Shown here one piece after another: positions 33,641 through 45,770 of a stretch of 64,000 bases of DNA. The notes under the pieces are model-generated. The model made no database searches. It saw only the letters and a program-made list of their open reading frames with translations, and had not been told where the DNA came from. The stretch lies in NCBI GenBank assembly GCA_027924645.1, contig BSBN01000213.1, positions 35,528,501 through 35,592,500 on the forward strand, read 5' to 3'. Made by a program: the position numbers and the translations under genes. Positions within the stretch are counted from its first letter, which is position 1; the number at the start of each line of letters is the position of its first letter. Origin of the DNA: Cunninghamia lanceolata (taxonomy: Eukaryota > Streptophyta > Pinopsida > Cupressales > Cupressaceae).

Positions 33641-36600
33641 TTATTACATCTTGGAATGTAAGGGGACTCAACAGTCCCCACAAACAAAATATCCTCAAAA
33701 ATATCCTAAAAGGCATTAGACCGGACATCATATTGATCCAACAAATGAAGATGAGATCATAATATTTTGGGAAAGATAGAAAGAATATCCAGCCTTTTGC
33801 CCATTATTTAGTGGTAAATGTTGAAGGTGTGTCAAGTGGTTTAGCTACAATGTGGAATGCTAACATCTTGGAAGGTATGTCTCTTTCCGATAACATACAT
33901 TTTTTGAATATTTTATTTAAAAACAAAACTAGCCAACTAGAATGGATTCTATCCAACATATATGCGCCCAATAGTAGTGTCCAACGTAGGAATACTTGCA
34001 ATAATCTCATGGGTTGCAGACAATCCTTTATCAATTATGACTTGATATTAGCGGGAAATTTCAACTCTCCACTCTACCCTTTTGAGAAGATGGGAGGGTT
34101 TACTAATTAGACTAAAAAAATTTGTATCTTGATAATCTCCTTCATAATGGGGCCCTCATTGATATTGAATTGGAAGGCTCTAAGTTTACATGGTCTAAAA
34201 AAGAGTTCAGGATAACCTAATATAGGTCAAGTTAGACAGGGTTCTCATCACAACCAATTGGAATATTCTAGACAAGTGCCAGCTAACTACCCTCCTTAGA
34301 ATTGGGTCAAGTCATACTCCTCTCTAGGTCAACTGGGAATCTAAGGTAAGAAAAGTAACTTCCCATTCAAATTTGAAGGGATGTGGACTGCTCACCCAGA
34401 CTTGAAAACTCTTATCAAGAAATGGTGGGATACAGACATTGAAGGCTCATCCATTTTTAAAGTAGCCAAGAAATTAAGGAATATAAAAGAGAATCTCAAG
34501 AACTAGAATAGGACCTCCTTTGGTAACATCTTCGAATAGAAATAGGAGATCATAGATCAACTAAGACAGATTCAAGAAGAAATGGACTCAATGGGGGCTT
34601 CTTAGGACTTGTGTAAAAGAGAACGTATCATCCCAAGCAACCTGCATACCATAATTGAGAAGGAGGAGATCTTTTGGAAACAAAGATCGAGGTTACAATG
34701 TCTTAAAGAAGGAACCAGAACACCAATTTTTTTCATCAAAGAACATGAAGAGACATAGGATTATGAAGCTGGTTCTGGATAATAGAAACATCATCAATAA
34801 AGAAGAAGATATTCAAGAAGATGACTTGTCAGGTTCTATAAATATTTTCTAAATCCCAACTCCTTTCCTAGTGATACTATTAAAAATCAAATGTTGTAGG
34901 TCATTCCTAACCTCTTTTCAAACTAGGACCATGAAGAAATGCATAAGGACATATCAGAGGAAGAAGTTCAAGGGGTGGTCTTCTATTTAGATACCTACAA
35001 AGCCCTAGGTCCTGATGGCTTCTCTCTGACCTTCTTTTAAATATATTGGGATATTATTAGCGAAGATGTCACCCTAGCTTCCAAAGAGATTTTCAGAATT
35101 GGTGAAATTTTAATAGAGTTAAATAACATGTTTACAACGTTAATCCCTAAATATTCTAGAGCCAATAAGATGATAGATTTCATACCTATAAGCCTTTGCA
35201 ACACCAGTTATAAAATATTTTCCAAGATGCTAGTTCATAGGATCCAACTATTCCTAAGCAAAGTTATACATCCCAATCAAAATAGTTTTGTTCTAGGTAG
35301 ACAAATCATGAATGATATCATCATGGTACATGAAACTCTTCATTCTATGGAGAAAATAAATAAAGAAAACATGGTGCTAAAGTTGGATATCTCAAAAGCC
35401 TATGATAAAATCTCTTGGGGCTTCCTCCACAAGGTCTTGAGAAAGTTTGGGTTCAAGAATAATGTGCTAAAAATGATGGAGAATTGTTAGTCTACTCCTT
35501 CCTTTTTAGTCTTGATCAATGTCAACCCCAAAGGTCACTTTAGTACAAAAGGAGGATTGAGGCACGGAGACCCATTGTTTCCTTATTTATTATTTTGGCT
35601 AAAATTCTAGGTAGAAATATAGAAGATAGTATTAATAGAGGAAATCTAAAAGGCTTCAGACCTACCTCTCTCCTTAACCCGAACTCCCACCAGAAATTCG
35701 TTGATGACATGGTTCTTCTTGGGGAAGCCACTATGAGGGAAGCCATGAAATGGAAAAGAATCCTAAATAACTATGCCAAGGATTTTGGGTAACTTATTAA
35801 TATGAATAAGAGTGACATCTTCTTTTTCAATACCTCTCTCAAGCTCCAAAATAGAATTGCTAGGTGTTTTAACTGCAATATACATGAGCTTCTCACCACT
35901 TATTTAGGCATGCCTCTCACTTAGGGTAAAATACATAACTCTACCTGGAATAACCTCATTGAAAGAATGCAAAGGAAACTTGTAGCCTAGAAAGGAGCTC
36001 TCTTAAGTCATTCTAGAAAACTAAAACTTATCAAAGCCTCCTTGCAAAGTACCCCTACATATCTTCTTTCCCTGGTCAAAATCCCTAGTAACTTGGCTGA
36101 CAAACTTGAACAAATTCAGAGATGTTTCCTTTGGTCTAGGACTGAACAAAAATAAAGAATATCTCTTTTTGCTTGGGATAGAGTCTTCTTACCCAAAGAG
36201 AAAGGGAGTCTTGGGATAAGAAGAATTGACATTATGAATAAGGCCATTCTAGTTAAGACTTGTTGAAGACTCATCAAATCTGATAGCAAGTGGACTATTA
36301 CCATGAAATCCAAATACCTAAACGAGAGAGAAGGGATTCTTCTCCTCCATACTCAGTAGCTTCCCCTTGGGTCAAATATATGGAATAATGTGGTTAAAAT
36401 CAAGCCCACCCTCTTGAAGGGTCTTAAATGGCAAGTGGTGAAAGGAAATATAGTCAAATTCTAGGAAGATCCCTTGTTGTCAATAGTCCCCCTTCAGAAC
36501 CACCCCATATTCTCTATTATCAAAGATTATTTAAAAAGAAGATTAGGTGATCTTGTGAAAAATTACTAGATTATTGAAGGTAGAAAAGTCACTTGGAATA

Positions 36601-36732
36601 TTTCTCCAGACTAGTTTGATAGCCCCAAGAAAAGTACTACTTTTGAATCGATTAAAATATTGAGAAGTCATGGGTTTCATGGTAGATTTTGTGAGGACAA
36701 CTTAATTTGGATAGACGAGCCTTCAGACAACT
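33637..36732 (+). pseudogene. LINE ORF2: endonuclease and reverse transcriptase
   Basis: The start ATG at 33637 overlaps the ORF1 stop in the four bases ATGA and opens MIITSWNVRGLNSPHKQ, the standard start of the AP-type endonuclease. IYAP at about 33960 and AGNFNSP at about 34055 follow; the usual GDFN Asp is Asn, so the nuclease site is damaged. RT begins near 34960 (KALGPDGFS). It includes the open stretch 35128-35490 with FIPISLCNTSYKIFSKML and LDISKAYDKISW, and GGLRHGDPL near 35550. FVDDMVLLGEA follows at about 35698-35730 as the catalytic box. Several frameshifts and stops occur. The frame ends at the insertion of C. Confidence 0.85.
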
Positions 36733-38311
36733 TGATGCAGGAGCATCTAGGTTCATTGGTAATCTTGTGTCACCAAAAAAATACATTTTATCCCTTGAGT
36801 TATTTTGGCTTTGTTTCTTTGCAAGTTGGGTTTTATGTTTTAGGAGAATTTGGATTTATTTGGTGAAATTCAAAACATCATCTTGCAAAAGACCCAAATG
36901 GGTATCTCCAGTTTAATATTTTGTGAAGATTGGATAAAATTTGGCTAAGTTATAGCCAGTCGAAAAAATTCTGAGTTCATGAACTTTTTAGTTCACCGAT
37001 GGGCAACTTCGTTGATAGGCCATTATACAAAGTTCACTTTTCAAAGACTTTGCAGTTGTCTCCTAGTGTTAAAAGAAATCTTGATCAGCAAAGATTCAAG
37101 TTTAGAACTTATCAGCAATATCTGGAGTTCGCGAACTCATAAGTTCATTGATGGTCTATTTCGCCAACAAGCCTTGCCAAGTTGGAGTCAAAACCCTTTG
37201 GTTCATGGAGAAATGAAATTTCCTATTGAAGGGGAAGGATTTGTACTTGCACATCACTTAGTCAACAAACTGTTGTATTTTCTAACTAGTTCATGACTTC
37301 CAATATTTGCTAATTTACTGATCAAGGTTCACGGAAGTTGCAACTCACCAATAGAGAGAGTTGACTGAAAGCTAAAAGCTTTGGTGGTTTGTGAAACCTT
37401 AGTTTCATCAATAAGCCATTTGTTGATAAAGGCATAAGAATGGAGTTCATGTTTTCCCAAATTTGTCGATAAGGTTAAAGTCAATTGTTGACCAATTCTA
37501 AGTTTTAAAAATTTAAACTTTGCCATTAGGAGTGGATCACTTAGTCAGCAAGCTTTCATACTCTCAAACTAGTTCAGGACTCTTGAAAGTTGCCAATTTG
37601 CTGACTAGGTTCAGGGAAGCTAGATTTTGCCGACAAAGGGCATGGTGAATAAAGAGATTGTATGGACAAGGAATTGGTTTGGGAAATCATCACTTTGCCG
37701 ATAACGAAGGGATATGCTCAAGTTTGGGAAAATAAATTTTTACTAATAGGCATTTATAACTAAAGTTTAGAAAACCAAACATTTGCCGATAACCTGTAAT
37801 TTTTGTAAAGTTTGGTTCTACCGATAAAAGGCTCCATGATTCACAAAAAGAGTATTTTACCAATGACTTCCTAGAGCCCGAATATGTCTAAACTGATGAC
37901 TATACAATGGCGATTGGAATATGTTTACGAAGGGGTTTGATGATGGCAGTTTGTTCTGTTCTAACATTTTTTTCAATTGTATAATGATTTGGGGCAGTTG
38001 AACTATTTTGAACCGAGTACCATAAATACAATTGCTTGATCTAGATTGGGGGTTCGATTGTTTGATTGTTGGTTCATTGGTTGAGTAAGATTTGTCCTGG
38101 TTTGATCTCTTGAAGAAAGAGACATTGGAGAAGTTGTAAAACAAAGATTGATGTATCTTGATGACAGTGTGATGTATTTTTTACTCTTGTAATTAGTTTG
38201 TTGCTACTAATAATAGATTCATTTTATGGTGGTGTGGTGTTTGTGTTATTTTTTTGTATTTACTACTTAATTCGATAGTCTAATAAGACCCCTGAATTCA
38301 GTCCTGCACCA
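36733..38311 (+). repeat. Element C 5' LTR (1579 bp)
   Basis: It aligns over its length with 57936-59527. It carries a dispersed set of TTTGCCGATAA-like words, many decayed to TTGATAA, between about 36990 and 37870, and a possible TATA box CATAAATA at 38021-38028 shared with the 3' copy. Confidence 0.92.
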
Positions 38312-38313
38312 AG

Positions 38314-38325
38314 TGGTATCAAAGT
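38314..38325 (+). other. Element C primer binding site (initiator Met tRNA type)
   Basis: TGGTATCAAAGT lies two bases after the LTR. It differs from TGGTATCAGAGC at two positions. Confidence 0.85.
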
Positions 38326-38433
38326 AGGTTTCCTGAGGAGATGTAGACATGTCAAAGAAGATATTCTAATATTTTTTTTGTGGGTAAAAGCGAGTGAGTA
38401 TAGACCTACAACTACAAAGAATCTGAAGATGAC

Positions 38434-39602
38434 ATGGTACAGAGAGGACGTGGTAGAAGAGGGCCACGAGGAGATATGGTGATTGCATAAATGTTGAGAG
38501 GAATAATCATAAGATTAGATGCTATCGAGATGGCAAACCACAGAGGAGTACATGTTGAATATGTTAGTGAGGATGAAGAAGAAGTTGAAGTGAGAGAAGA
38601 TGATGCAAATGAAGGAGACGAACTAGAAAGGCAATTTTGGAGGGTAATGTCCAAAATAAGTAGTAAGCCTCATTTAGATTCTCCTAGTTATAATGGTAGT
38701 TTAAATCTAGAAGAATTAATCGACTAGATATCAGAGATGGAAAAATATTTTGATTTTGAATCAATTGAAGACCCTAAGAAAGTGAAGTTTGCCTGCACAA
38801 GGTTGAAGGGTCATGTTTCCCTATGGTGGGAACATGTTCAGATGGAACAACAGAGAAAGGGAAAGGAGAATATTCAAACTTGGGAGAGAATGGTAACCAA
38901 ATTGAAGGCCAAGTTTTTGCCTACAGACTATCAAATTAGTTTTTTCAAGAAATTACAAAATTTTAAGCAGAAGGAGAAGAGTGTGCAAGAATATACTCAA
39001 GAGTTTTATAGATTGAATATTCGGGCTGGTCATGTTGATGATGATGTTGAGAAGCTTTCTAGATATATCAATGGATTGCATTATTCCATTCAAGATGAAT
39101 TAAGCTTGGTGTGAATCACCAGTGTTGAGGAAGCCTACCAATATGCCCTAAAGGCTGAAGATAAGCTTTCTAGAAAGAAAAATAACTCTCGAGGTAGGGG
39201 TAAATTTTCATGTGGAAGAGGCCAATCTAGTGGTGGAAGAGGATACCAAAATAAACAAGGAGAGACCATTTCATTACAAACTAATACCTAGGAAAGCAAA
39301 GGAAGAGGATATTCCTCAAGAGGAAGAGGTGATTATTTCATAGGCAAAGGATCTTTTGGTAGAGGCAGAGGATTCAGTGGTACTTGTTTTCAATGTGGAG
39401 AAATTGGACACAGGGCATTTGAGTACCCTCAGATCCAATAGAGTACTAGAAAGGGAAAAGAAGCAAGAGTGAATGTGGCACAAGAAGAATGTGAAAATAT
39501 GGCTTCACCGAAGTGTGGAGAAGATCCTAAGGATGGAGAATCCTTGATGTTGAGAAGGAGAAATCTAAACCTGTTCATAGGAGAAACATGTTTTGAACCA
39601 AA
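38434..39602 (+). pseudogene. Element C gag
   Basis: It starts with an Arg/Gly-rich MVQRGRGRRGPRG, then an acidic region (EDEEEVEVREDD). The capsid core is from about 38680 to 39110 with SYNGSLNLEEL, MEKYFDFE, VSLWWEHV and YTQEFYRLNI. RG-rich repeats (SRGRGKF, GGRGYQ, SSRGRGDYF) follow. The knuckle at 39384-39428 (CFQCGEIGHRAFEY) has its last Cys changed to Tyr. Stops lie at about 38488, 38725, 39112, 39289 and 39439. The layout equals element B gag. Confidence 0.85.
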
Positions 39603-40307
39603 TGTAAGCCAGGTGGTAAGTGTTGTAAAGTGATAGTAGACAGTGGTAGCACAAACAATATTGTGTCTGAAGAAATGGTTAACAAACTAAAGTTGAAGTA
39701 GTTGAAGCACCCCAATCCTTAAAAAGTTTTTTGGTTATAGAAAGAGCATCAATTGGTGGTAAGTGAACAATGCCTAGTTAAATTTCAAATTGGTAGTTAT
39801 AAGAGTGAATTTTTTTGTGATATAATGCCAATGGACGCATGTCATATTTTGTTGGGTAGACCATGACAGTTTGATAGACAAGTTGTTCATGATGGGAGAA
39901 CAAATACATATAGGATAAAGAAGGATGGGAGAGAGTGTACTTTGAATCCTATGAAGGAGAAGGGAGATGAAGTAGAAAGTAACCCTAGAGTTTATTTGAT
40001 TTCTGGGAAGAAATTCTTGAAAGAATTGAAGAAAGGAGGGTCATGTTTTGCTTTTATTCATAAGCTTGAAGTGTTGATGACAACATAAAAAAAAAGAAGA
40101 GCCACCCATAGAAATTAAAGAGATGCTGGAAGAATACTTAGATATAATGGTGAAGGAGTTACTAGATAGATTGCCACCTATAAGACATATTAGCCACTGT
40201 ATGGATTTGATACCTAGTGCAAGTTTACCAAACAAGGCACCGCATAGGATAAAACCTATGGAGAATGAGGAGATAAATAGGCAAGTTCAAGAATTGTTGG
40301 ATAAGAG
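39603..40307 (+). pseudogene. Element C protease and RT N-terminus
   Basis: The protease core is VIVDSGSTNNIVSEEM, with an intact DSG at 39639-39647, in a frame different from gag. A HILLGRP motif follows near 39845. Frame returns by 40123, where EEYLDIMVKELLDRLPPIRHISHCMDLIP leads into RT. The sequence stops in the middle of the RT thumb-side start (QELLDK), exactly at the D insertion, and resumes in frame at 55225 once one copy of the duplicated target is removed. Confidence 0.85.
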
Positions 40308-40414
40308 TGTAGACACCCAAAATTGACTCATTATCATTAGTATCAAACATCACATTATCCATCATTTGCATTTGTCTAACACACTTGAACAATATGCCTA
40401 ACATATCTGTTTCT

Positions 40415-40615
40415 TCTATTAATTAAATAAATTTATATTTATTTAATTAATTCATTAGCTATTTCTTTTTAAGCTATAATTAAACAATCTTTAATTATTT
40501 AATTATCTTTATTCTATCTATTTTAATTAAATAAATCTTATTTAGTTAATTAAAAATTCCTTTCATAAGCCCACTTTCAAATTAATTAAATAAATTTTAT
40601 TTATTTAATTAATTT
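40415..40615 (+). repeat. Hairpin-forming AT palindromes in the D 5' LTR
   Basis: Four units pair TTAATTAAATAAA-like words with TTTATTTAATTAA-like complements a few bases away, near 40420, 40485, 40520 and 40580. The 3' LTR has the same set at 54452-54650. They are similar in kind to the longer array in LTR E. Confidence 0.7.
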
Positions 40616-40850
40616 CACTTATCATTTATCTCATGAGCTGACATGTGTGCCTCTTTCATTTAAAAAAGATAAGTGGTACTACATACTTTATTTAATATAT
40701 TTCACATGTAGTACTTTATATGTACACAAGCACACATAAGCCCTATCTTCTCTCCACATGTCATCTTCACATTCACCTATGTCTATCATTCAATCTTAAC
40801 CATTCACATAGCCACCGAATCTCCACCATTAATTGATTTTGGTTGAGTTC

Positions 40851-40860
40851 TATATAAATA
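40851..40860 (+). promoter_or_regulatory. TATA box of the D 5' LTR
   Basis: TATATAAATA lies in the context GAGTTC-TATATAAA, conserved in the 3' LTR at 54888-54895 and similar to the box in LTR E at 63937-63944. Confidence 0.7.
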
Positions 40861-41050
40861 ACCTCTCATTCCATACTATAGGGGATCCAACATTCATATA
40901 GCATCTACATTATCATCCTAAGCATATTGAGCACTTGAGTATTCATAGCATCCATTAAGCTTATCATCATTATCATTCATCCATCATGGCAGCAAAATAG
41001 AAACCCTTAGCAAACAACTTTTCCCTTAAGTGTGTGAGCTATTCTCTAAG

Positions 41051-41215
41051 GAAGTCCAACCAACAACAAAGCAAATAGCCAACCAAGAAAACCAATAACA
41101 AATCAAACAACCAACCAAGCAAACCAACAACAAAGCAAACAACCAACGAAGCAAACCAACAACAAAGCAACCAAGCCAATCAACAACAAAGCAACTAGCA
41201 ATCAAACAATCAGCA
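41051..41215 (+). repeat. CAA-rich minisatellite in the D leader
   Basis: Words such as AACCAACAACAAAGCAA and CAACCAACCAAGCAA are repeated about six times with variation of unit length (roughly 17-35 bases). It lies between the truncated LTR and gag, and may have grown or been involved in the loss of the LTR end. Confidence 0.7.
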
Positions 41216-41281
41216 AACTATCATCTTTTTGGGGTCTCAAAACCTTGACAAGCTAAAATTTAGTTTTCAACATCATTCATC

Positions 41282-44040
41282 ATGCCTCAAACTAGGCGTA
41301 AATATAGATCGGAAATGGAAGCCAAACTACAAGCTGAAATGGAAGCCAAATTGCAAGCTGAGATGGAAGCTAAGATGCAACAATCTAGATCAACACCTCC
41401 TAGAGACACAACTCAATTTACGACCGGTATGCCTCCTCATATGTTTGCGCCCCATGGGTACACCATTGGAGAGTCATCACAACAAGTGCAACCTCAAAGA
41501 TTTTTAGAGACTTATGAGGAACAATCCCAAGAAGACTTATCAAAATTTCTAGATACACATGTGTGGGATCAAGTTGAGAGACTTGTCTTATCTGAGCCTA
41601 ATCGCTACTTCTTGCAACTTGCTCGCATGGGTGCTAAATTACCAAGAGATTTTGACATATCCACTATTAGAGAGCACGATCCAAACACTCCCGCTGTTAT
41701 TACAAAGGGACCATCCACTATAGTCATACCATCCCCTATCATATCACAAACTCCATCTTTCAACACATCTCTTTCATTGCCTATTGTTACTTCATTTGAT
41801 CCACCACGCTCAGAGTACACACTAGAACCTTTGATAACGCCAACCAATGTGCTCCCTTTCATTTCACAAAATTTGAACATTCCACCTTTCCATGTTCCTC
41901 AACATACTCCTTCTCCTACCATGACTGTTTCCATGCCTCAAGAAACACAAGCTATCCATGTGGCCCAAGTGCAAATGCCCCAAACATCACAAGCTATCCC
42001 CATATCCCATAGTGTGCAAGCTTCCCAAACTGTCCAAACAACACCAACGGTCCAAGCTTCACAACCATCGCAACCCACTATATCCCATGTGGATACCACA
42101 TCTCATATATCTACTACTAATATGCTTTCTACTATCTCCACTAATCTGTCCAATACATCATACAATCCCAATGTTAGTCTTATTGACATGAGTGACCCTC
42201 CTATTGTTTCTCAAGCCAATCCTAGCACTACGGTCACTTATGTTGAGCAACTTACATCCATTCCATCATCTTCTTACAATCCTTCACAAACCATCAATCT
42301 ATCTTATGCTACCCAAGGTTTGTCCATTGTCACCCAACACATGACACATATCAATCCTCATGTTGTCCAAAATACAAATCCAAGTGTCCATCCTTCTTTT
42401 GCATCCACCAATCCTTCCATCACTTATCTTGTCATAAACCCAACTCCAAATTCACAAGCATTAACTAGTGTCAATCCATCTTCCACTTTTAATGTGATGC
42501 AAAATGTTGGTGCCAATTTGTCACAATGTACCCAACCACTGCTTGTGTCTCAAAGACAGCACTCCTCAACCACAAATGTGTCGCATACCAATCCTTTGAC
42601 ATACATTGTGAGTACGCAACCTCAACAAATAGTCATGACTTCATACATCCCACAACAACAACCTCAATATCCATCATACCATGTTTCACCCCCTTTGCAA
42701 CAACAGCAATTATCTTTAGTGGATGTTCAACAAATGATCAACCAAGCAATAGGACAAGGCAAGAAGACATTTTCCTCAAAACATATGCACTTATCCATTT
42801 GACAAGTCACTTCATATGACACCTTTTCCACCACACTTTGAAATTCCACAATTTGACAAGTACAAAGTAAAAGGAAATCCGGAAGACCATTTTAGAGCAT
42901 TCTTTGTGGCATGCCTCGATGTTGCTCATGATGATACATATCTTTTGAGACTATTTCCTCGAAGCTTAGTAGGATAATCTCTTGAATGGTTCTCTCATTT
43001 ACCTCCGGGAATTAAGTCTTTTTCAGAGTTAGCAAATAAGTTTCAATCACACTTTGCTTTTAACATTGAACATGAAGTAAACATGAATTACCTTGTCAAC
43101 AATAAATAGTGCAATGGTGAAGCCCTTTCTTCATTTACTCAACGATGGTGCAATATGGCTAGCAAACTATAATGGGAAATACCTAAAAAGCAACAATTCG
43201 ATATCTTTGTTCAAAATCTTCATCCCGAGCTGTCATTCCAACTACAATTGCAAAGTGCTAGCACCTTTGATGAAATTGTTTTCAAAGGAACCATCATTGA
43301 ACAAGCTTTAATTGCTAAAGGTACTATCAAGATCTTTCATGATAATAAAGACTATCCTCAAAACTCCAATGATAAATCTCGCTTTTGGAACAAAAATAAG
43401 AATGTTGTCAACGATGGTGTTGTGGACGCAAAGAACATACAAACTATGAAAGCTCCCATCAACATTCAAGTTGCTTCTACAACATAACCTTTTCAACGAA
43501 TGCGACAATGACAAACTTCAAATCCACACCAATAGTTTACACCATTAGCAGAACCTATGGAAGTTGTTTTTTGAAAGCTTCTCTAAGTGGGTGATATTAT
43601 GTTACTGGATGCAACACCCAACGATGAACTACTCTTCAAAGCTCCTTGGTACAAAGAAAATGAGTATTGCGATTACCATAGAGTTAAAGGACACAAAACA
43701 AATGGTTGTATGTGCTTAAAACATGTTATCCAAGATTGCATCAATCAAGGTTTAATCAAAATTACACCTTCAACAACTCAACCGACACAACAATCGACAT
43801 TGAACTATGATCTAGATGCTTTCAAGAATCCACTTCCATCTCATGAAAAATCAAGTAACCCTCATGTTGGGAATGCCATTTAGTACACCTATGAATCATC
43901 TATTATTGGCCGCATTGACCATGCTCGCATTTCTACCATTACTATCCAAGGAAAAGCACCTGACTGCACTGTAACCACCTGAAGAGGCTGAGTCACCATT
44001 CAAGGAGCACCTGTCCATCCTCCTCAACCGTTCTCTAACT
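41282..44040 (+). pseudogene. Element D gag
   Basis: The start ATG at 41282 opens a frame of 506 codons. The N-terminus holds three tandem copies of an 8-residue unit (EMEAKLQA). After a short conserved segment there are roughly 300 residues rich in Ser, Thr, Pro, Gln and Asn (about 41680-42700). A frameshift near 42770 leads into the capsid core (FDKYKVKGNPEDHFRAFFVAC, SLEWFSHLPPGIKSFSELANKF, to about 43330). A zinc finger of Tat type (YCDYHRVKGHKTNGC) lies at about 43660-43710. Stops interrupt the second half. The long low-complexity N-terminus is unusual, since capsid normally starts earlier. Confidence 0.82.
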
Positions 44041-44048
44041 ATAATATT

Positions 44049-44700
44049 TTGGATCACCTTGGAAAAACACCTACGTACATATCCATTCTTGAGTTGCTTC
44101 ACATATCCCCTACTCACAAAGTTATTCTTGACAAAGCCTTACGAGAATCTTTGGTGTCTAATAATATTGATATCACACAATTCCAATCTATGGTCACTAG
44201 CATTGCAGCCCCTTGTCATTTAACTTTTTCTGACAAAGATCTTCAGCCCTCCATTCACCCTTCACACAATGAAGCCCTCCACATTGAAGTGTTTATTAAA
44301 CAACACCGTATCAAATGAATCTTGGTAGATGGTGGATCTAGTCTTAATATATGTTCCTTGAAATTAATAAAACAATTGGGATATTCTGAGAAAGATGTTG
44401 ACACCTCCAAAGTCATTACTATCAGAGCATATGATGATGCTGAGCGAGATACTGAAGGGATTATTTACTTGCCTATCCAAGTTGGGCCGATCACTACTGA
44501 AACCCATTGTTAGGTTCTTGATATTGACCTTCCTTATAAAATCATCCTTGGTCATCCATGGATACATGCCCTCAAGGCAGTTCCTTCTACATACCATCAA
44601 TGTCTTAAATTTCCACACAACAGTGTTGAGATTACTATCCAGGATTATCCCAATCCATTTGAATTTTGTCATGCCTTTCAAGCTAAATACTAGAGTCTGA
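44049..44700 (+). pseudogene. Element D protease
   Basis: A helical lead (TPTYISILELLHISPTHKVIL) is followed by ILVDGGSSLNICSLKLIKQLGY at about 44319-44385, where the active site reads DGG with the first Asp present. A stop precedes it at 44316. After another stop at 44512 the block [18 protein letters not shown] (about 44535-44590) identifies the Tat/Athila clade. It processes the polyprotein in active relatives. Confidence 0.85.
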
Positions 44701-44779
44701 ACCACATTCCTATCAACACCGAGGCATATCCATCTTCATCCTATCTAGACCCATCCGACCTACTCAAGCCATCATCTAG

Positions 44780-45768
44780 AAAATCCTCTTCCAACCTCTG
44801 TATCAAGTACACCGAACATGGTCCTAGTGAATACACATTGCAAGAATCTTGTTGTGTTGGCACCCTTCCCTTATCTCCCAAATCTTATGGTAAACCTTCT
44901 ACACCCAAGCCAACTTCATCCCCAGCTATCATCAAATCCCCATGCACAACATTCATTAAAGGTGAATTCTTGGATGACGAAGACATTGATGATATCGACT
45001 CTTGGATATTCTTTGATGAAAATGACCAAGAACAACTAGAAGTGGAGAGATATAACAATGGGTTTCGCATCATAAAGAACATAGGATACAAAGGACATGG
45101 TGGATTGGGATCATAGGAACAAGGACCTATTGAACCCATTATTTTGTCTAAGAAGTTTAATAAGCAAGGCCTTGGTTATCAACCAGAGGTACCATGACCC
45201 AAAGACATTAAGTGTATTTTTTATATTGATGCTGGACCCTCCTTGACAGGAGAGACTTCTAGTTTGGATACTATTGATGAATCCTCCCTTCATATTATTG
45301 ACCTTTTCCAAGAAAACTCCATCTTCATGATTTCCACAACTTCCTCTAGCCACAACCATTCCTCCATTACCCTTTCACTCGTATATCGTGACCTCATCGA
45401 TTGGGACCAACAGGGGGCACTGATATTAGATACATTTGAAAATGATGAAGCTATTGCAGAATTCATGGGCTTATGACAAGGCATTCCATTGGGTGATCAC
45501 AAAGCAGGTTTCATGATGGATCTATCTAAACTAGCATATTTTGGTGGAAGTATCAAATCCTTCAATCGCAAAAGTGAAATAAACAAAATCAAACAAAATA
45601 GGTCACTAGGTGAAAACTGAAAGGTGCCTCTTGACCATGAAAAAGTAGAAATAAAGGATGTATCTGAAGGTGAAAACCTCTCTAAGGCACCTAAGGATGG
45701 GGGATTTGATCTTCCTGTTGCCACTGATTATCATGAGAAATCAGCCGTGCTAGTTGAATAATCACAAG
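44780..45768 (+). pseudogene. Element D linker with G-patch-like motif
   Basis: This long stretch between protease and RT is acidic around 44960-45040 (DDEDIDDIDSW). It contains GFRIIKNIGYKGHGGLGS at about 45061-45115, followed after one stop by EQGPIEPI. Gly spacing and the trailing Q-G fit a degenerate G-patch, a motif found in this place in Tat/Ogre elements. Frames stay consistent through several stops to 45768. Its role is not established. Confidence 0.65.
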
Positions 45769-45770
45769 AC

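Larger units (their letters stand above)
40308..40993 (+). repeat. Element D 5' LTR, right end missing
   Basis: It begins TGTAGACACCC and matches 54345-55030 base for base in length. At 40993 similarity ends abruptly, whereas the 3' copy goes on for 189 bases before the flanking duplication. It contains four AT-rich inverted repeats (40415-40615) and a TATA box. No primer binding site follows. Confidence 0.85.

Noticed and set aside
41229..41507. 92-codon ORF overlapping D gag
   Set aside because: Frame shadow of the 506-codon gag ORF. The same holds for 41958-42191 and 42526-42819.
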